Positions 54,293 to 63,374 of a stretch of DNA of 64,000 nucleotides are shown here, piece after piece (position 1 is the first letter of the stretch; every line of letters begins with the position of its first letter). The translations under genes were made by a program, and so were the position numbers. This DNA is from Variovorax paradoxus (GTDB taxonomy: Bacteria; Pseudomonadota; Gammaproteobacteria; Burkholderiales; Burkholderiaceae_C): assembly GCF_024734665.1 (NCBI RefSeq), contig NZ_CP102931.1, positions 7,141,501 through 7,205,500 of the forward strand. The letters run 5' to 3'. The notes under the pieces were generated by a model. It worked only from the letters and a program-made list of their open reading frames with translations. It had not been told where the DNA came from and did no database searches.

Positions 54293-56419
54293 ATGCCCGC
54301 CGCGTCCAAGCCCGAACCGCCCGAAAAGACCGCAGCCGCGCCTGCGGCACCGGTTGCACCAGGTTCGGGCCTGAGCCTCGTGCAGCGCGCGCTGCGCAAG
54401 CTCGGCCTCGTGCGCGACATCGACTTCGCGCTCTACCTGCCGATGCGCTACGAGGACGAGACGCGCATCGTGCGGCTGGCCGACACGCGCGATGGCGACA
54501 TGGCGCAGGTCGAAGGCGTTGTTACCGAATGCGAGGTGGTGTACCGTCCGCGCCGCCAGTTGCTGGCCACCATCGACGACGGCAGCGACACCTGCCAGCT
54601 GCGCTTTTTCAACTTCTATCCCTCGCAGCAGAAGCAGCTGGCGATCGGCGCGCGGGTGCGCGTGCGGGGCGAGATGCGCGGCGGTTTTGTGGGGCGGCAG
54701 ATGATGCACCCGACCGTGAAGGCGGCCGGCACCGCGCTGCCGAATGCGCTCACGCCGGTGTATTCGACCGTGGCAGGGCTCGCGCAGCCGGTGCTGCGGC
54801 GCGAGGTGCGTTCGGGCCTTGCGCGCGCGGTGCTCGACGAGACGATTCCCGTGCAGATCGGCCTGCGCGGTGCGTGGGACTTGCGCGCCTCGCTGAGCTT
54901 TCTGCACTACCCGACGCCCGACGTGGCTATGGCCACGCTCGAAGACCACAGCCATCCGGCCTGGCAGCGCATCAAGGCCGAGGAACTGCTCGCTCAGCAG
55001 CTGTCGCAGCTGCAGGCCCGGCTGGAGCGCGCAGCACAGCGCGCGCCGGTGCTGCCCGCGCCTGCCGAGCCGGTCGCAAGCTCGCTGCATGCGCAGTTGC
55101 TCGCGGTGTTGCCCTTCGGCCTTACCGGCGCGCAGCAACGCGTCGGCGAAGAAATCACGCGCGACCTGGGCCGCGAGATACCGATGCACCGGCTGCTGCA
55201 GGGCGACGTGGGTTCGGGCAAGACCGTGGTGGCGGCGCTCGCGGCGGCGCGCTGCATCGACGCGGGTTTCCAGTGCGCGCTGATGGCCCCCACCGAAATC
55301 CTCGCGGCCCAGCATTTCGGCAAGCTGGTCGGCTGGCTTGATCCGCTGCTGGCCGAGCGCGGCCTGCGCGTGGCATGGCTCACGGGCAGCCAGAAGAAGA
55401 AGGAGCGCGATGCGATGTCGGCCGCCGTTGAAAGCGGCGAGGCGGCTCTGGTCATCGGCACGCACGCGGTCATCTCGGAGAAGGTGCGCTTCAAGAACCT
55501 CGCGCTCGCCATCATCGACGAGCAGCATCGCTTCGGTGTCGCGCAGCGGCTGGCCTTGCGCGGCAAGGCCGGTGGGCATCTGGAGCCGCATCTGCTGATG
55601 ATGAGCGCCACGCCCATCCCCCGCACGCTCGCGATGAGCTACTACGCCGACCTCGACGTCTCGACGCTCGACGAGCTTCCGCCGGGCCGCACGCCCATCG
55701 TCACAAAGCTGGTGGCCGACCACCGGCGCGACGAAGTCATCGACCGCATCCACGCGCAGATCGCGCAGGGCCGGCAGGTGTACTGGGTGTGTCCGCTGAT
55801 CGAGGAGAGCGAAGCGGTCGACCTGCGCAACGCGACCGAAACGCGCGACGAGTTGGCCGAGACGCTGGGCGAGCCCATTCAGGTCGGCCTGCTGCATTCG
55901 CGCATGCCCACGGCCGAGAAGCAGGCGGTGATGGCCGCGTTCACCGCCAATGAGATCCAGGTGCTGGTGAGCACGACCGTGATCGAAGTGGGCGTCGACG
56001 TGCCCAATGCCTCGCTGATGGTGATCGAGCATGCCGAGCGCTTCGGCCTCTCGCAGCTGCACCAGCTGCGCGGCCGCGTGGGGCGCGGCGCGGCGGCCTC
56101 GGCCTGCGTGCTGCTCTATGCGCCGGGCGACAGTGGCCGCGTCGGCGAGGCGGCGCGTGCGCGGCTCAAGGCGATGGCGGAGACCAGCGACGGCTTCGAG
56201 ATCGCACGGCGCGACCTGGAGATTCGAGGGCCCGGCGAATTCCTTGGCGCGCGGCAGTCGGGCGCACCGCTGCTGCGTTTTGCCGACCTCACGACCGACA
56301 CGCTGCTGCTCGACTGGGCCCGTGAACTCGCGCCGGTCATGCTCCGCAAGCACCCCGACCTGGCCCAGCGCCACATCGACCGCTGGCTCGGCACCAAGGC
56401 CGAGTACCTGAAAGCCTGA
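54293..56419 (+). CDS. recG: ATP-dependent DNA helicase RecG
   Basis: RecG remodels stalled replication forks and Holliday junctions. The 708-residue protein has an N-terminal wedge/OB domain (about 50-200) and a Walker A GDVGSGKT (304-311). It also has the DEQHRFG box, [21 protein letters not shown], and the C-terminal helicase motifs [13 protein letters not shown] and [10 protein letters not shown]. The TRG-type tail [12 protein letters not shown] is present. The start at 54293 follows CAGAAT by 6 bp, so a leaderless mRNA is possible. Confidence 0.97.
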   Translation: MPAASKPEPPEKTAAAPAAPVAPGSGLSLVQRALRKLGLVRDIDFALYLPMRYEDETRIVRLADTRDGDMAQVEGVVTECEVVYRPRRQLLATIDDGSDTCQLRFFNFYPSQQKQLAIGARVRVRGEMRGGFVGRQMMHPTVKAAGTALPNALTPVYSTVAGLAQPVLRREVRSGLARAVLDETIPVQIGLRGAWDLRASLSFLHYPTPDVAMATLEDHSHPAWQRIKAEELLAQQLSQLQARLERAAQRAPVLPAPAEPVASSLHAQLLAVLPFGLTGAQQRVGEEITRDLGREIPMHRLLQGDVGSGKTVVAALAAARCIDAGFQCALMAPTEILAAQHFGKLVGWLDPLLAERGLRVAWLTGSQKKKERDAMSAAVESGEAALVIGTHAVISEKVRFKNLALAIIDEQHRFGVAQRLALRGKAGGHLEPHLLMMSATPIPRTLAMSYYADLDVSTLDELPPGRTPIVTKLVADHRRDEVIDRIHAQIAQGRQVYWVCPLIEESEAVDLRNATETRDELAETLGEPIQVGLLHSRMPTAEKQAVMAAFTANEIQVLVSTTVIEVGVDVPNASLMVIEHAERFGLSQLHQLRGRVGRGAAASACVLLYAPGDSGRVGEAARARLKAMAETSDGFEIARRDLEIRGPGEFLGARQSGAPLLRFADLTTDTLLLDWARELAPVMLRKHPDLAQRHIDRWLGTKAEYLKA

Positions 56420-56425
56420 GGAAGA

Positions 56426-57058
56426 TCAGGCCGCAGGGCGGCGCGTGAAGGCCAGGATGAGCCCGAAGCCGACCATCATGCTGCCGCTCACCCGGTTGAA
56501 CCAGCGCATCGCGCGGCTGCCGTCGGCCAGCCGGCGCATGCGCGCACCGAGCATCGCGTAGAGCGCGATCGCGACCAGCTCGAACACCAGGAAGGTCACG
56601 CCCAGCAGCATGTAGCTGGAGGCATAGGCACCGGGCACCACGAACTGCGGAAAAAAGGCGGTGAACACCAGGATGGCCTTCGGGTTGCCCGCCGCCACGG
56701 TGAACTCCTGCCGCGCCAGCGCGCGCATGGAGGGCGGTGCGCTGGCATCGCGCGCCTGCACCTCAGCCGTTGGCGCCGGGGCGCGCAGCAGGCGGATGCC
56801 GATCCACACGAGATACGCCGCGCCCATGTACTTGATGACGTCGAAGGCCAGCTCCGACGCCACCAGCACTGCACCCATGCCCAGCCCCGCGATGGCGATC
56901 ATGATCGCGAAGGCCACGAGCCGGCCGCTGGCCGCGATCACTGCCGGCGAGACGCCATGCTTCGCGCCGTTGGTCACCGACAGCAGGTTGTTGGGGCCGA
57001 ATGCCATGTTGATGGCGAAGCAGGCCGGCAGGAAGAGCAGGTAGGCAGACAGGGTCAT
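56426..57058 (-). CDS. LysE/RhtB-family amino acid exporter
   Basis: The 210-residue inner-membrane protein has about six hydrophobic helices and the LysE pattern FGPNNLLSVTNGAKHGVSPAV, AAYLVWIGIRLLRAP and GNPKAILVFTAFFPQFV. It exports an amino acid or derivative, but the substrate is unknown. It is convergent with recG, 6 bp away, and divergent from a GNAT gene. Confidence 0.92.
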   Translation of the reverse strand: MTLSAYLLFLPACFAINMAFGPNNLLSVTNGAKHGVSPAVIAASGRLVAFAIMIAIAGLGMGAVLVASELAFDVIKYMGAAYLVWIGIRLLRAPAPTAEVQARDASAPPSMRALARQEFTVAAGNPKAILVFTAFFPQFVVPGAYASSYMLLGVTFLVFELVAIALYAMLGARMRRLADGSRAMRWFNRVSGSMMVGFGLILAFTRRPAA

Positions 57059-57132
57059 GGCGGGTCCGTCGGCGGGGCGTTGCAGGGGCTGCCATTATTT
57101 CAGCTCATCCCGAGAAAGCTGCGGCGAATGCC

Positions 57133-57603
57133 ATGACACAAGATTCCCCCCTGAAGATACGCAAGGCCGTGCAGGCCGATCTCCCCGCCATCACCGCGAT
57201 GCTGGCCGACGACGTGCTCGGCGCGACGCGCGAGCACCCGGGCGATGCCGCTCTCTACGAAACCGCCTGGCGGCAGATCGAGGCGCAGAGCGGCAACGGC
57301 GTGCTGGTGGCCGAGCTGCCCGAGGGCGTGGTCGGCTGCCTGCAGCTCATCGTCATTCCCGGGCTGGCCCGGCAGGGCGCGCTGCGGGCGCAGATCGAGG
57401 GCGTGCGCGTGGCGTCCACCCACCGCGGGCAGGACATCGGCGAGCACATGATCGCTTTTGCCTTCGACGCCGCCCGGGCCGCGGGTTGCCGCCTCGTGCA
57501 ACTCACCACCGACAAGCGCCGCACCGACGCGCACCGCTTCTACGAGCGACTGGGGTTCGAGGCCACGCACGAGGGCATGAAGCTCGAACTGGCGGCTGCC
57601 TAG
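57133..57603 (+). CDS. GNAT-family N-acetyltransferase
   Basis: The 156-residue protein has a single GNAT domain with EGVRVASTHRGQDIGEHMIAFAFDAARAAGCRLVQLTTDKRRTDAHRFYERLGFEATHEG, which includes the acetyl-CoA loop and the final strand pair. The substrate is unknown. Its TAG stop lies within the CTAG that also holds the stop of the convergent GntR gene. Confidence 0.88.
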   Translation: MTQDSPLKIRKAVQADLPAITAMLADDVLGATREHPGDAALYETAWRQIEAQSGNGVLVAELPEGVVGCLQLIVIPGLARQGALRAQIEGVRVASTHRGQDIGEHMIAFAFDAARAAGCRLVQLTTDKRRTDAHRFYERLGFEATHEGMKLELAAA

Positions 57604-58304
57604 TTGTCGATGCCGCTTTCCGGCATCTGCCGCGCGTAGACCGCGAGCACGATGCGCTCGGAGTGAATGAGGTAGTCGTTGAGGGACGCCGAGCCCTCGG
57701 CGAACTTGCCGGCCTCGATGAGTTCGAGCAGCTTCGTGTTCATGTCCACATAAGGCGCGTGCAGGAACTCCGGGTCCTTGAGCAGGCCGAAGGCCAGCCG
57801 CAGCTCGACCAGGATGTGCGCGAACAGGATGTTCAGCCGTTCGCTGTCGGCCAGTTCCACGATGCCCTTGTGGAACTCCATGTTGGCCGTGCCCACGCCC
57901 AGCCAGTCGCCGGCGTCGCGGCACTTCAGGGCCATTTCCACCGCCTCGCGCATGTGCTTCTTGGCCGGGTGGCGCGGGTAGGCCTGTGCCAGCGCCTGGC
58001 ATTCGATGAGGCGGCGCACCCGGTAGATGTCGATGATCGACGCGATGCTCGGCACCGCCACGAACACGCCGCGGTTCGGCGCGTGCTTGAGCAGCCCTTC
58101 CTTGGTCAGCGTGCGGAACACCTCGCGCAGGGTGTTGCGTGAAATCTCGAAGCTGTCGGCCAGCGCGGCCTCCGACAGCCGCTGCCCCGGCGAGAACTCG
58201 CCCTTCACGATCTTCTGGCGGATGAGCTCCGCGACCCGGTCGTTGAGCGTCTGCGCGCCGGCGGCCGGCGAGGCGGGTGAAGTCGGGGAGGCCGGTGGAG
58301 TCAT
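57600..58304 (-). CDS. GntR-family (FCD/FadR subfamily) regulator
   Basis: The 234-residue protein has an N-terminal winged helix (TLNDRVAELIRQKIVKGEFSPGQRLSEAALADSFEISRNTLREVFRTLTKEGLL) and a helical FCD effector domain (about 95-225) that often binds metal and organic acids. It is divergent from the DUF969-pcp-pxp locus. The gap contains a perfect palindrome of FCD-operator type, so it is the probable local regulator with a pyroglutamate-related effector. Confidence 0.9.
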   Translation of the reverse strand: MTPPASPTSPASPAAGAQTLNDRVAELIRQKIVKGEFSPGQRLSEAALADSFEISRNTLREVFRTLTKEGLLKHAPNRGVFVAVPSIASIIDIYRVRRLIECQALAQAYPRHPAKKHMREAVEMALKCRDAGDWLGVGTANMEFHKGIVELADSERLNILFAHILVELRLAFGLLKDPEFLHAPYVDMNTKLLELIEAGKFAEGSASLNDYLIHSERIVLAVYARQMPESGIDN

Positions 58305-58469
58305 GCCAGGAGGGGGTGAGGGGAGCGGGGAAGGGGGCGGGGAGTCCGGGCGTTTGTAGCAGGTTTTCCCCGCCGGACGGCACCCGCCCGGCCACCGCCC
58401 GATGCACCAAGTGTTGACACGCTCAGGGTTTTCATGGGTTCAGTCAGGCACTGTTGTTGGGCACACTCG

Positions 58470-58492
58470 CATAAATTGTTCAACAATTTATG
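58470..58492. promoter_or_regulatory. Perfect 23-bp palindrome, likely GntR operator
   Basis: Arms CATAAATTGTT (58470-58480) and AACAATTTATG (58482-58492) flank one central C. The core TTGTTCAACAA fits the TTGT-N3-ACAA pattern bound by FadR/FCD regulators. It lies 40 bp upstream of the -24 element of the sigma-54 promoter. The divergent GntR protein is the obvious candidate to bind it. Confidence 0.8.
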
Positions 58493-58531
58493 AGAAATGA
58501 GTGATTCAGATGATTTGAATTGCTCATTCAT

Positions 58532-58547
58532 TGGCACGCAGTTTGCA
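58532..58547 (+). promoter_or_regulatory. Sigma-54 (RpoN) promoter of the 5-oxoproline locus
   Basis: TGGCACG (58532-58538), four bases, then TTGCA (58543-58547) matches the consensus TGGCACG-N4-TTGCW at every conserved base. The GG and GC pairs are 10 bp apart as required. Transcription should start near 58558, about 50 bp before the DUF969 start codon. An enhancer-binding protein is needed but none is encoded in the window. Confidence 0.82.
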
Positions 58548-58608
58548 TGAAGCGGCTTGCCGGCGCCCCCGCGCAAGGTGTCTCCGAATCCAGAACCGAA
58601 AGACCAAC

Positions 58609-59358
58609 ATGACTCCTGACATCCCTCATCTGTGGCCGCTGATCGGCGTTGCCGTGATCATTGCGGGCTTCATCCTGCGCTTCAATCCGATGCTGGTGGT
58701 GATCGTCACGGCCATCGCCACGGCGATTGCCGCGGGCTTCGGCCCGATGGCGATCCTCACGGCCATCGGCACCGGGTTCATCAAGACCCGCAACCTGCCG
58801 CTGATCATTCTTCTGCCACTGGCGGTGATCGGGCTGCTCGAGCGGCACGGCTTGCGCCAGCATGCGCAGAACTGGATCAGCCGCATCAAGTCGGCCACAG
58901 CCGGGCGTCTGCTGATCGTCTACCTCGCAGCGCGCGAACTCACGGCGGCCGTTGGCCTCACCAGCCTGGGCGGCCACCCGCAGATGGTTCGCCCGCTGCT
59001 GGCGCCCATGGCCGAAGGCGCCACTGAAACCCGCTACGGCAAGCTGCCCGACCGCATCCGCCACAAGCTGCGCGCCTATGCGGCGGCCACCGACAACGTG
59101 GGCCTGTTCTTCGGCGAAGACATCTTCGTGGCCTTCGGCGCCATCGTGCTGATGAGCACCTTCCTGCACGAGGCCGGCATCGACGTCGAGCCGCTGCACA
59201 TCGCGCTGTGGGGCATCCCGACGGCGATTGCCGCCTTCATCATCCACGCCTGGCGCCTGCGCCGGCTCGACCAGTCGCTGGCACGTGAACTGGGCGGCGC
59301 ACCGGCGTCCGATGCGCCCGCCGTTCCCTCCGTTTCCGCTGCGCAGGAAGGCCGCTGA
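58609..59358 (+). CDS. DUF969 membrane protein
   Basis: The 249-residue inner-membrane protein has about six hydrophobic helices and the DUF969 features GTGFIKTRNLPLIILLPLAVIGLLERHGL and AARELTAAVGLTSLGGHPQMVRPL. DUF969 and DUF979 always occur as a pair and look like the two halves of a transporter, probably for pyroglutamate or pyroglutamyl peptides given the neighbours. The ATG at 58609 is chosen because an earlier in-frame start at 58531 would overlap the promoter. DUF979 follows 2 bp later. Confidence 0.86.
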   Translation: MTPDIPHLWPLIGVAVIIAGFILRFNPMLVVIVTAIATAIAAGFGPMAILTAIGTGFIKTRNLPLIILLPLAVIGLLERHGLRQHAQNWISRIKSATAGRLLIVYLAARELTAAVGLTSLGGHPQMVRPLLAPMAEGATETRYGKLPDRIRHKLRAYAAATDNVGLFFGEDIFVAFGAIVLMSTFLHEAGIDVEPLHIALWGIPTAIAAFIIHAWRLRRLDQSLARELGGAPASDAPAVPSVSAAQEGR

Positions 59359-59360
59359 TC

Positions 59361-60317
59361 ATGATTCTCTCGATCCAGCACCTGTACATCCTGGTCGGCC
59401 TGATCCTCGCGATCACGGCAGTCATGACGCTGGCCGACCGCCAGCACCCCAAGCGCTACACGAGCGCGCTGTTCTGGGGGCTCTATTCGCTGGTCTTCCT
59501 GGTCGGCGACAAGCTGCCGCCCGCCTGGGTCGGCGTGGGCGCGATCGGCATGGCCGTCATTGCCGGCCTGCGCGGCGTCGGCGCGGGCAAGCACAAGGAA
59601 CCCACGCCGGCCGAGTACGAAACCAGCGCCAAGCGCCTGGGCAACAAGCTCTTCATGCCGGCGCTGGCGATTCCGCTGGTCACGGTGATCGGCACCGTGC
59701 TGATGAGCAAGGTGAAGATCGGCGACGCCTTCCTGCTCGACCCCAAGAACACCACGCTGGTGAGCCTGGGCGTGGGCTGCGTGGTGGCGCTGGCGCTGGC
59801 CTGCTGGCTGACGCGCGAGACGCCGGTGCAGGGCATGCGCGAGTCGCGCCGACTGACCGACGCGCTGGGCTGGGCCGTGGTGCTGCCGCAGATGCTGGGC
59901 ATGCTGGGCCTGGTGTTCTCCGACGCGGGCGTGGGCAAGGCGGTGGCGTACATCACCACGAGCTACATCAACATGGACATCCGCTTTGTCGCGGTCGTTG
60001 TGTACGTGCTGGGCATGGCGCTCTTCACCATCATCATGGGCAACGGCTTCGCGGCCTTCCCGGTGATGACGGGCGGCGTCGGCGTGCCGGTGCTGGTGGG
60101 CGTGTACCACGGCGACCCGGCGGTGATGGCGGCCATCGGCATGTTCTCGGGCTACTGCGGGACGCTGATGACGCCGATGGCGGCCAACTTCAACATCGTG
60201 CCGGCGGCGCTGCTGGAGCTGCCCGACAAGAACGCGGTGATCAAGGTGCAGATACCGACCGCGGCCGCGCTGCTGGTGGTCAACATCTTCCTGATGTACT
60301 TCCTGATGTTCCGTTGA
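59361..60317 (+). CDS. DUF979 membrane protein
   Basis: The 318-residue inner-membrane protein has about nine hydrophobic helices and the DUF979 signature toward the C-terminus ([65 protein letters not shown]). It is the partner of DUF969. The GxxxGGxGxP and T-P-M-A-A-N-F-N segments look like re-entrant transport motifs, which fits a permease role. It lies 10 bp upstream of pcp. Confidence 0.87.
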   Translation: MILSIQHLYILVGLILAITAVMTLADRQHPKRYTSALFWGLYSLVFLVGDKLPPAWVGVGAIGMAVIAGLRGVGAGKHKEPTPAEYETSAKRLGNKLFMPALAIPLVTVIGTVLMSKVKIGDAFLLDPKNTTLVSLGVGCVVALALACWLTRETPVQGMRESRRLTDALGWAVVLPQMLGMLGLVFSDAGVGKAVAYITTSYINMDIRFVAVVVYVLGMALFTIIMGNGFAAFPVMTGGVGVPVLVGVYHGDPAVMAAIGMFSGYCGTLMTPMAANFNIVPAALLELPDKNAVIKVQIPTAAALLVVNIFLMYFLMFR

Positions 60318-60327
60318 GGCGCCGAGC

Positions 60328-61011
60328 ATGACGAAGACGAAGACCACCGATGGCGCGGCGCCCCGCGTGCTGCTCGCGGGCTTCGAGCCTTTCGAGAACG
60401 ATCCCGTCAACCCGGCGTGGGAAATCGCGCGATCGCTCGACGGCTGGGCCTGCGAAGGCGCCATGGTGCAGGCGGTGCAGTTGCCCTGCGTGTTCGGCCG
60501 CGCCATCGACACGCTCGACGAAGCGCTGGTGGGGCCGGCGCCACGGCTGGTGCTGTGCATCGGTGCGGCAGGCGGGCGCAGCGAGATCTCGCTGGAGCGC
60601 GCCGCGCTGAACCTCGACGACGCGCGCATTCCCGATAACGCCGGCTACCAGCCCATCGACACCGAGGTGGTCGCGGGTGGGCCGGCGGCCTACTTCTCGA
60701 CGCTGCCGATCAAGGCCATGGTGCGCGACATGCGCGCAGCAGGGCTGCCATCGGCGGTTTCCAATACTGCCGGCACCTTCGTGTGCAACCACATCTTCTA
60801 TGCGCTGATGCACCGCATCGCGACGAGCCCGGCGCTCGCACACACGCGCGGCGGATTCATCCACGTGCCCTACCTGCCCGAGCAGGCGGCCTCCAAGCCG
60901 GGCGTGGCCAGCATGGCACTGGCCACGCAGGTCGAAGCCTTCCGCGTGGCGATACGCACCGCGCTCACCGTGCGCGACGACGTGCGCGAGACCGCCGGCC
61001 GCCTGCATTGA
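60328..61011 (+). CDS. pcp: Pyroglutamyl-peptidase I
   Basis: This cytoplasmic cysteine peptidase removes N-terminal pyroglutamate (5-oxoproline) from peptides. The 227-residue protein has [20 protein letters not shown] and a full catalytic triad: Glu90 (ERAALN), Cys153 ([10 protein letters not shown]) and His179 ([10 protein letters not shown]). Its product is the substrate of the PxpABC enzyme encoded immediately downstream. The stop overlaps an ATG at 61011 in frame with pxpA. Confidence 0.95.
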   Translation: MTKTKTTDGAAPRVLLAGFEPFENDPVNPAWEIARSLDGWACEGAMVQAVQLPCVFGRAIDTLDEALVGPAPRLVLCIGAAGGRSEISLERAALNLDDARIPDNAGYQPIDTEVVAGGPAAYFSTLPIKAMVRDMRAAGLPSAVSNTAGTFVCNHIFYALMHRIATSPALAHTRGGFIHVPYLPEQAASKPGVASMALATQVEAFRVAIRTALTVRDDVRETAGRLH

Positions 61012-61028
61012 TGACCCTGAGACCAACG

Positions 61029-61796
61029 ATGAACATCGACTTGAACAGCGACCTCGGCGAGAGCCTTGGCGTTTGGCGCATGGGCGACGACGCCGCCATG
61101 CTTTCCCTCGTGAGCAGCGCCAATGTGGCTTGCGGCTTCCATGCGGGCGACCCGGCGGGCATTTTGCGCACGCTGCGGCAGGCGAAGGAGCGGGGCGTCG
61201 CGGTCGGCGCCCACGTGGCCTACCGCGACCTCGTGGGCTTCGGGCGCCGCAACATGGACGTCGACAGCGCCGACCTGCGCGCCGACGTGATCTACCAGAT
61301 CGGCGCACTGAAAGGCCTTGCCGCCGCCGCCGGCACTACCGTGCGCTACGTGAAGCCGCATGGCGCGCTCTACAACACCATCGCCCACGACGAGCGTCAG
61401 GCGCGCGACGTGATCGCCGCCATCCGCGAGATCGACTCCGGCCTGTGCCTGGTGGCGCTGGCGGGCTCGCCGCTGCTGGGCTGGGCGCGCGGCGAAGGCC
61501 TGCGCGCCGTGGCCGAAGCCTTTGCCGACCGCGCCTACACGCCGCAGGGCACGCTGGTGTCGCGCCGCGAACCCGGCGCCGTGCTGCACGACGCCGACGA
61601 AGTGGCCGAGCGCATGCTGAGGCTGGCCACCGACGGCGTGGTCACGGCCATCGACGGCAGCACGGTGCGCATCGAGGCCGAATCGGTCTGCGTGCACGGC
61701 GACAGCCCGGGCGCGGTCGAGATGGCCCGCCAGGTGCGCGTGCGGCTGGAGCAGGCGGGCGTGACGATCCGCTCCTTCGTGGATTCAGCCGCATGA
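61029..61796 (+). CDS. pxpA: 5-oxoprolinase subunit PxpA (LamB/YcsF family)
   Basis: PxpA works with PxpB and PxpC to hydrolyse 5-oxoproline to glutamate with ATP. The 255-residue protein starts [21 protein letters not shown] and has [36 protein letters not shown] and [11 protein letters not shown] chose the ATG at 61029 because it gives the family N-terminus. The ATG at 61011, overlapping the pcp stop, would add six residues and is a real alternative for coupled translation. The stop overlaps the next gene. Confidence 0.94.
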   Translation: MNIDLNSDLGESLGVWRMGDDAAMLSLVSSANVACGFHAGDPAGILRTLRQAKERGVAVGAHVAYRDLVGFGRRNMDVDSADLRADVIYQIGALKGLAAAAGTTVRYVKPHGALYNTIAHDERQARDVIAAIREIDSGLCLVALAGSPLLGWARGEGLRAVAEAFADRAYTPQGTLVSRREPGAVLHDADEVAERMLRLATDGVVTAIDGSTVRIEAESVCVHGDSPGAVEMARQVRVRLEQAGVTIRSFVDSAA

Positions 61797-63364
61797 CGAT
61801 GCGCTTCCTGCCGGTCAATTTGAACGCCGTGCTGGTCGAACTCGACGACCTGCCGCAAACCCTCGCGCTGCTGGCCTCGCTGCGCGCCGAACCCATTGCA
61901 GGCATCGAAGAGCTGGTGCCCGCTGCGCGCACGCTGCTGATCACTTTCCGCCCGGCTGCGATTTCGACTGACGAACTCGTGCGGCAGATCGGCAAGCGCA
62001 GCCTCGACGCGCGCGAGACGCGCATCGACAAGCGCATCGAGATTCCCGTGCGCTACGACGGCGAAGACCTGACCGAGGTTGCCGGCCTGCTCGGCATCAC
62101 GCCCGATGAGGTGGTGCGCCGCCACACCGGCAGCGACTACACCGTCGCCTTCACCGGCTTCGCGCCGGGCTTTGCTTATCTTTCAGGCGGGCACCCGAGC
62201 CTGAACGTGCCGCGCCGCACGGTGCCGCGCACGCGCATTCCGGCGGGCGCGGTCGGCCTTGCGGGCAGCTTCAGCGGCGTCTACCCGCAGGCCAGCCCCG
62301 GCGGCTGGCAGATCATCGGCATCACCGATGCGCCGATGTGGGACCTGGCGCGCGAGACGCCCGCGCTGCTGCAGCCGGGCGACACGGTGCGCTTCGTGGA
62401 TGTCACCGGATTGCCGCAGGCAGTGCCTGTGGCAGTGGCGTCCTTGCCTTCTCAAGCCGCTGCTGTGGATGGCGGCTGCGCCTTCGAGATTCGCGCTGCG
62501 GGCCTGCAAGCGCTGCTGCAGGACGGCGGCCGGCATGGCCAGGCCGGGCAGGGCGTATCGGCCTCCGGCGCGATGGACCAGCGCTCGCTGCAGGCGGCCA
62601 ACCGGCTGGTCGGCAACGCATCGGACATGGCCTGCATGGAGATTGCCTATGGCGGCTTCCAGCTCGCCTGCCGTGGCGACGCGGTGGTGGCGATCACAGG
62701 CGCTGACGGCCCCGTCATGCTGACCCGCGCCGATGGCGCGAAGTGGCCGCTGCCGCGCTACCAGCCCATCGCGCTGGCCGACGGCGACATGCTTGCGCTC
62801 GGCGAGCCGCAGGCCGGCATCCGCAGCTACATCGCCGTGCGCGGCGGTTTCGACATCGCGCCCGTGCTGGGCAGTCTCTCGACCGACACGCTGGCCCGCG
62901 TTGGCCCACCAGCCATCGCCACGGGCGACGTGCTGCCCGTGCGCGCGGTCGCCACCGGCGCCGTGGTCGGTGCGCCCGAAACGCCACCGGCGGACCTGCC
63001 CACCGTGCAGGAAGAAGTCGTGCTCGACATCGTGTTCGGCCCGCGCACCGACTGGTTCACGCCCGATGCGGTCGAGCTTCTGTGCAGCCAGCCGTGGGTA
63101 GTCACGCCGCAATCGAACCGCGTCGGCATCCGGCTCGCGGGCGAGGTACCGCTGGCACGCGCCAATCACGCAGAGCTGCCCAGCGAGGGCACGGCGCGCG
63201 GCTCGATCCAGGTGCCGCCCAGCGGCCAGCCCGTGCTGTTCCTGGCCGACCATCCGCTGACCGGCGGCTATCCCGTGATCGCCTCTGTCGCCACCCACCA
63301 CCTCGACCGCGCAGGGCAGATCCCCGTGAATGCGCGCGTTCGCTTCAAGCCCATGGCCCAGTGA
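61793..63364 (+). CDS. 5-oxoprolinase subunits B and C fused (KipI-KipA type)
   Basis: The 523-residue protein fuses PxpB (about 1-215: [57 protein letters not shown]) to PxpC (about 225-523: [83 protein letters not shown]). In Escherichia coli these are two proteins. The ATG overlaps the pxpA stop (ATGA). The short linker (about 215-225, [11 protein letters not shown]) suggests a genuine fusion rather than a sequencing error. Confidence 0.93.
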   Translation: MTMRFLPVNLNAVLVELDDLPQTLALLASLRAEPIAGIEELVPAARTLLITFRPAAISTDELVRQIGKRSLDARETRIDKRIEIPVRYDGEDLTEVAGLLGITPDEVVRRHTGSDYTVAFTGFAPGFAYLSGGHPSLNVPRRTVPRTRIPAGAVGLAGSFSGVYPQASPGGWQIIGITDAPMWDLARETPALLQPGDTVRFVDVTGLPQAVPVAVASLPSQAAAVDGGCAFEIRAAGLQALLQDGGRHGQAGQGVSASGAMDQRSLQAANRLVGNASDMACMEIAYGGFQLACRGDAVVAITGADGPVMLTRADGAKWPLPRYQPIALADGDMLALGEPQAGIRSYIAVRGGFDIAPVLGSLSTDTLARVGPPAIATGDVLPVRAVATGAVVGAPETPPADLPTVQEEVVLDIVFGPRTDWFTPDAVELLCSQPWVVTPQSNRVGIRLAGEVPLARANHAELPSEGTARGSIQVPPSGQPVLFLADHPLTGGYPVIASVATHHLDRAGQIPVNARVRFKPMAQ

Positions 63365-63374
63365 AAGCCTTCCG

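Larger units (their letters stand above)
58305..58608. other. Regulatory gap between the GntR gene and the 5-oxoproline locus
   Basis: This 304-bp gap holds no gene. The GntR-proximal part is GC-rich. The half next to DUF969 turns AT-rich and contains the 23-bp palindrome and the sigma-54 promoter listed separately. It also has a TGCACCA half-site at 58403-58409 and an inverted repeat AATGAG (58496-58501) / CTCATT (58523-58528). Confidence 0.7.
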
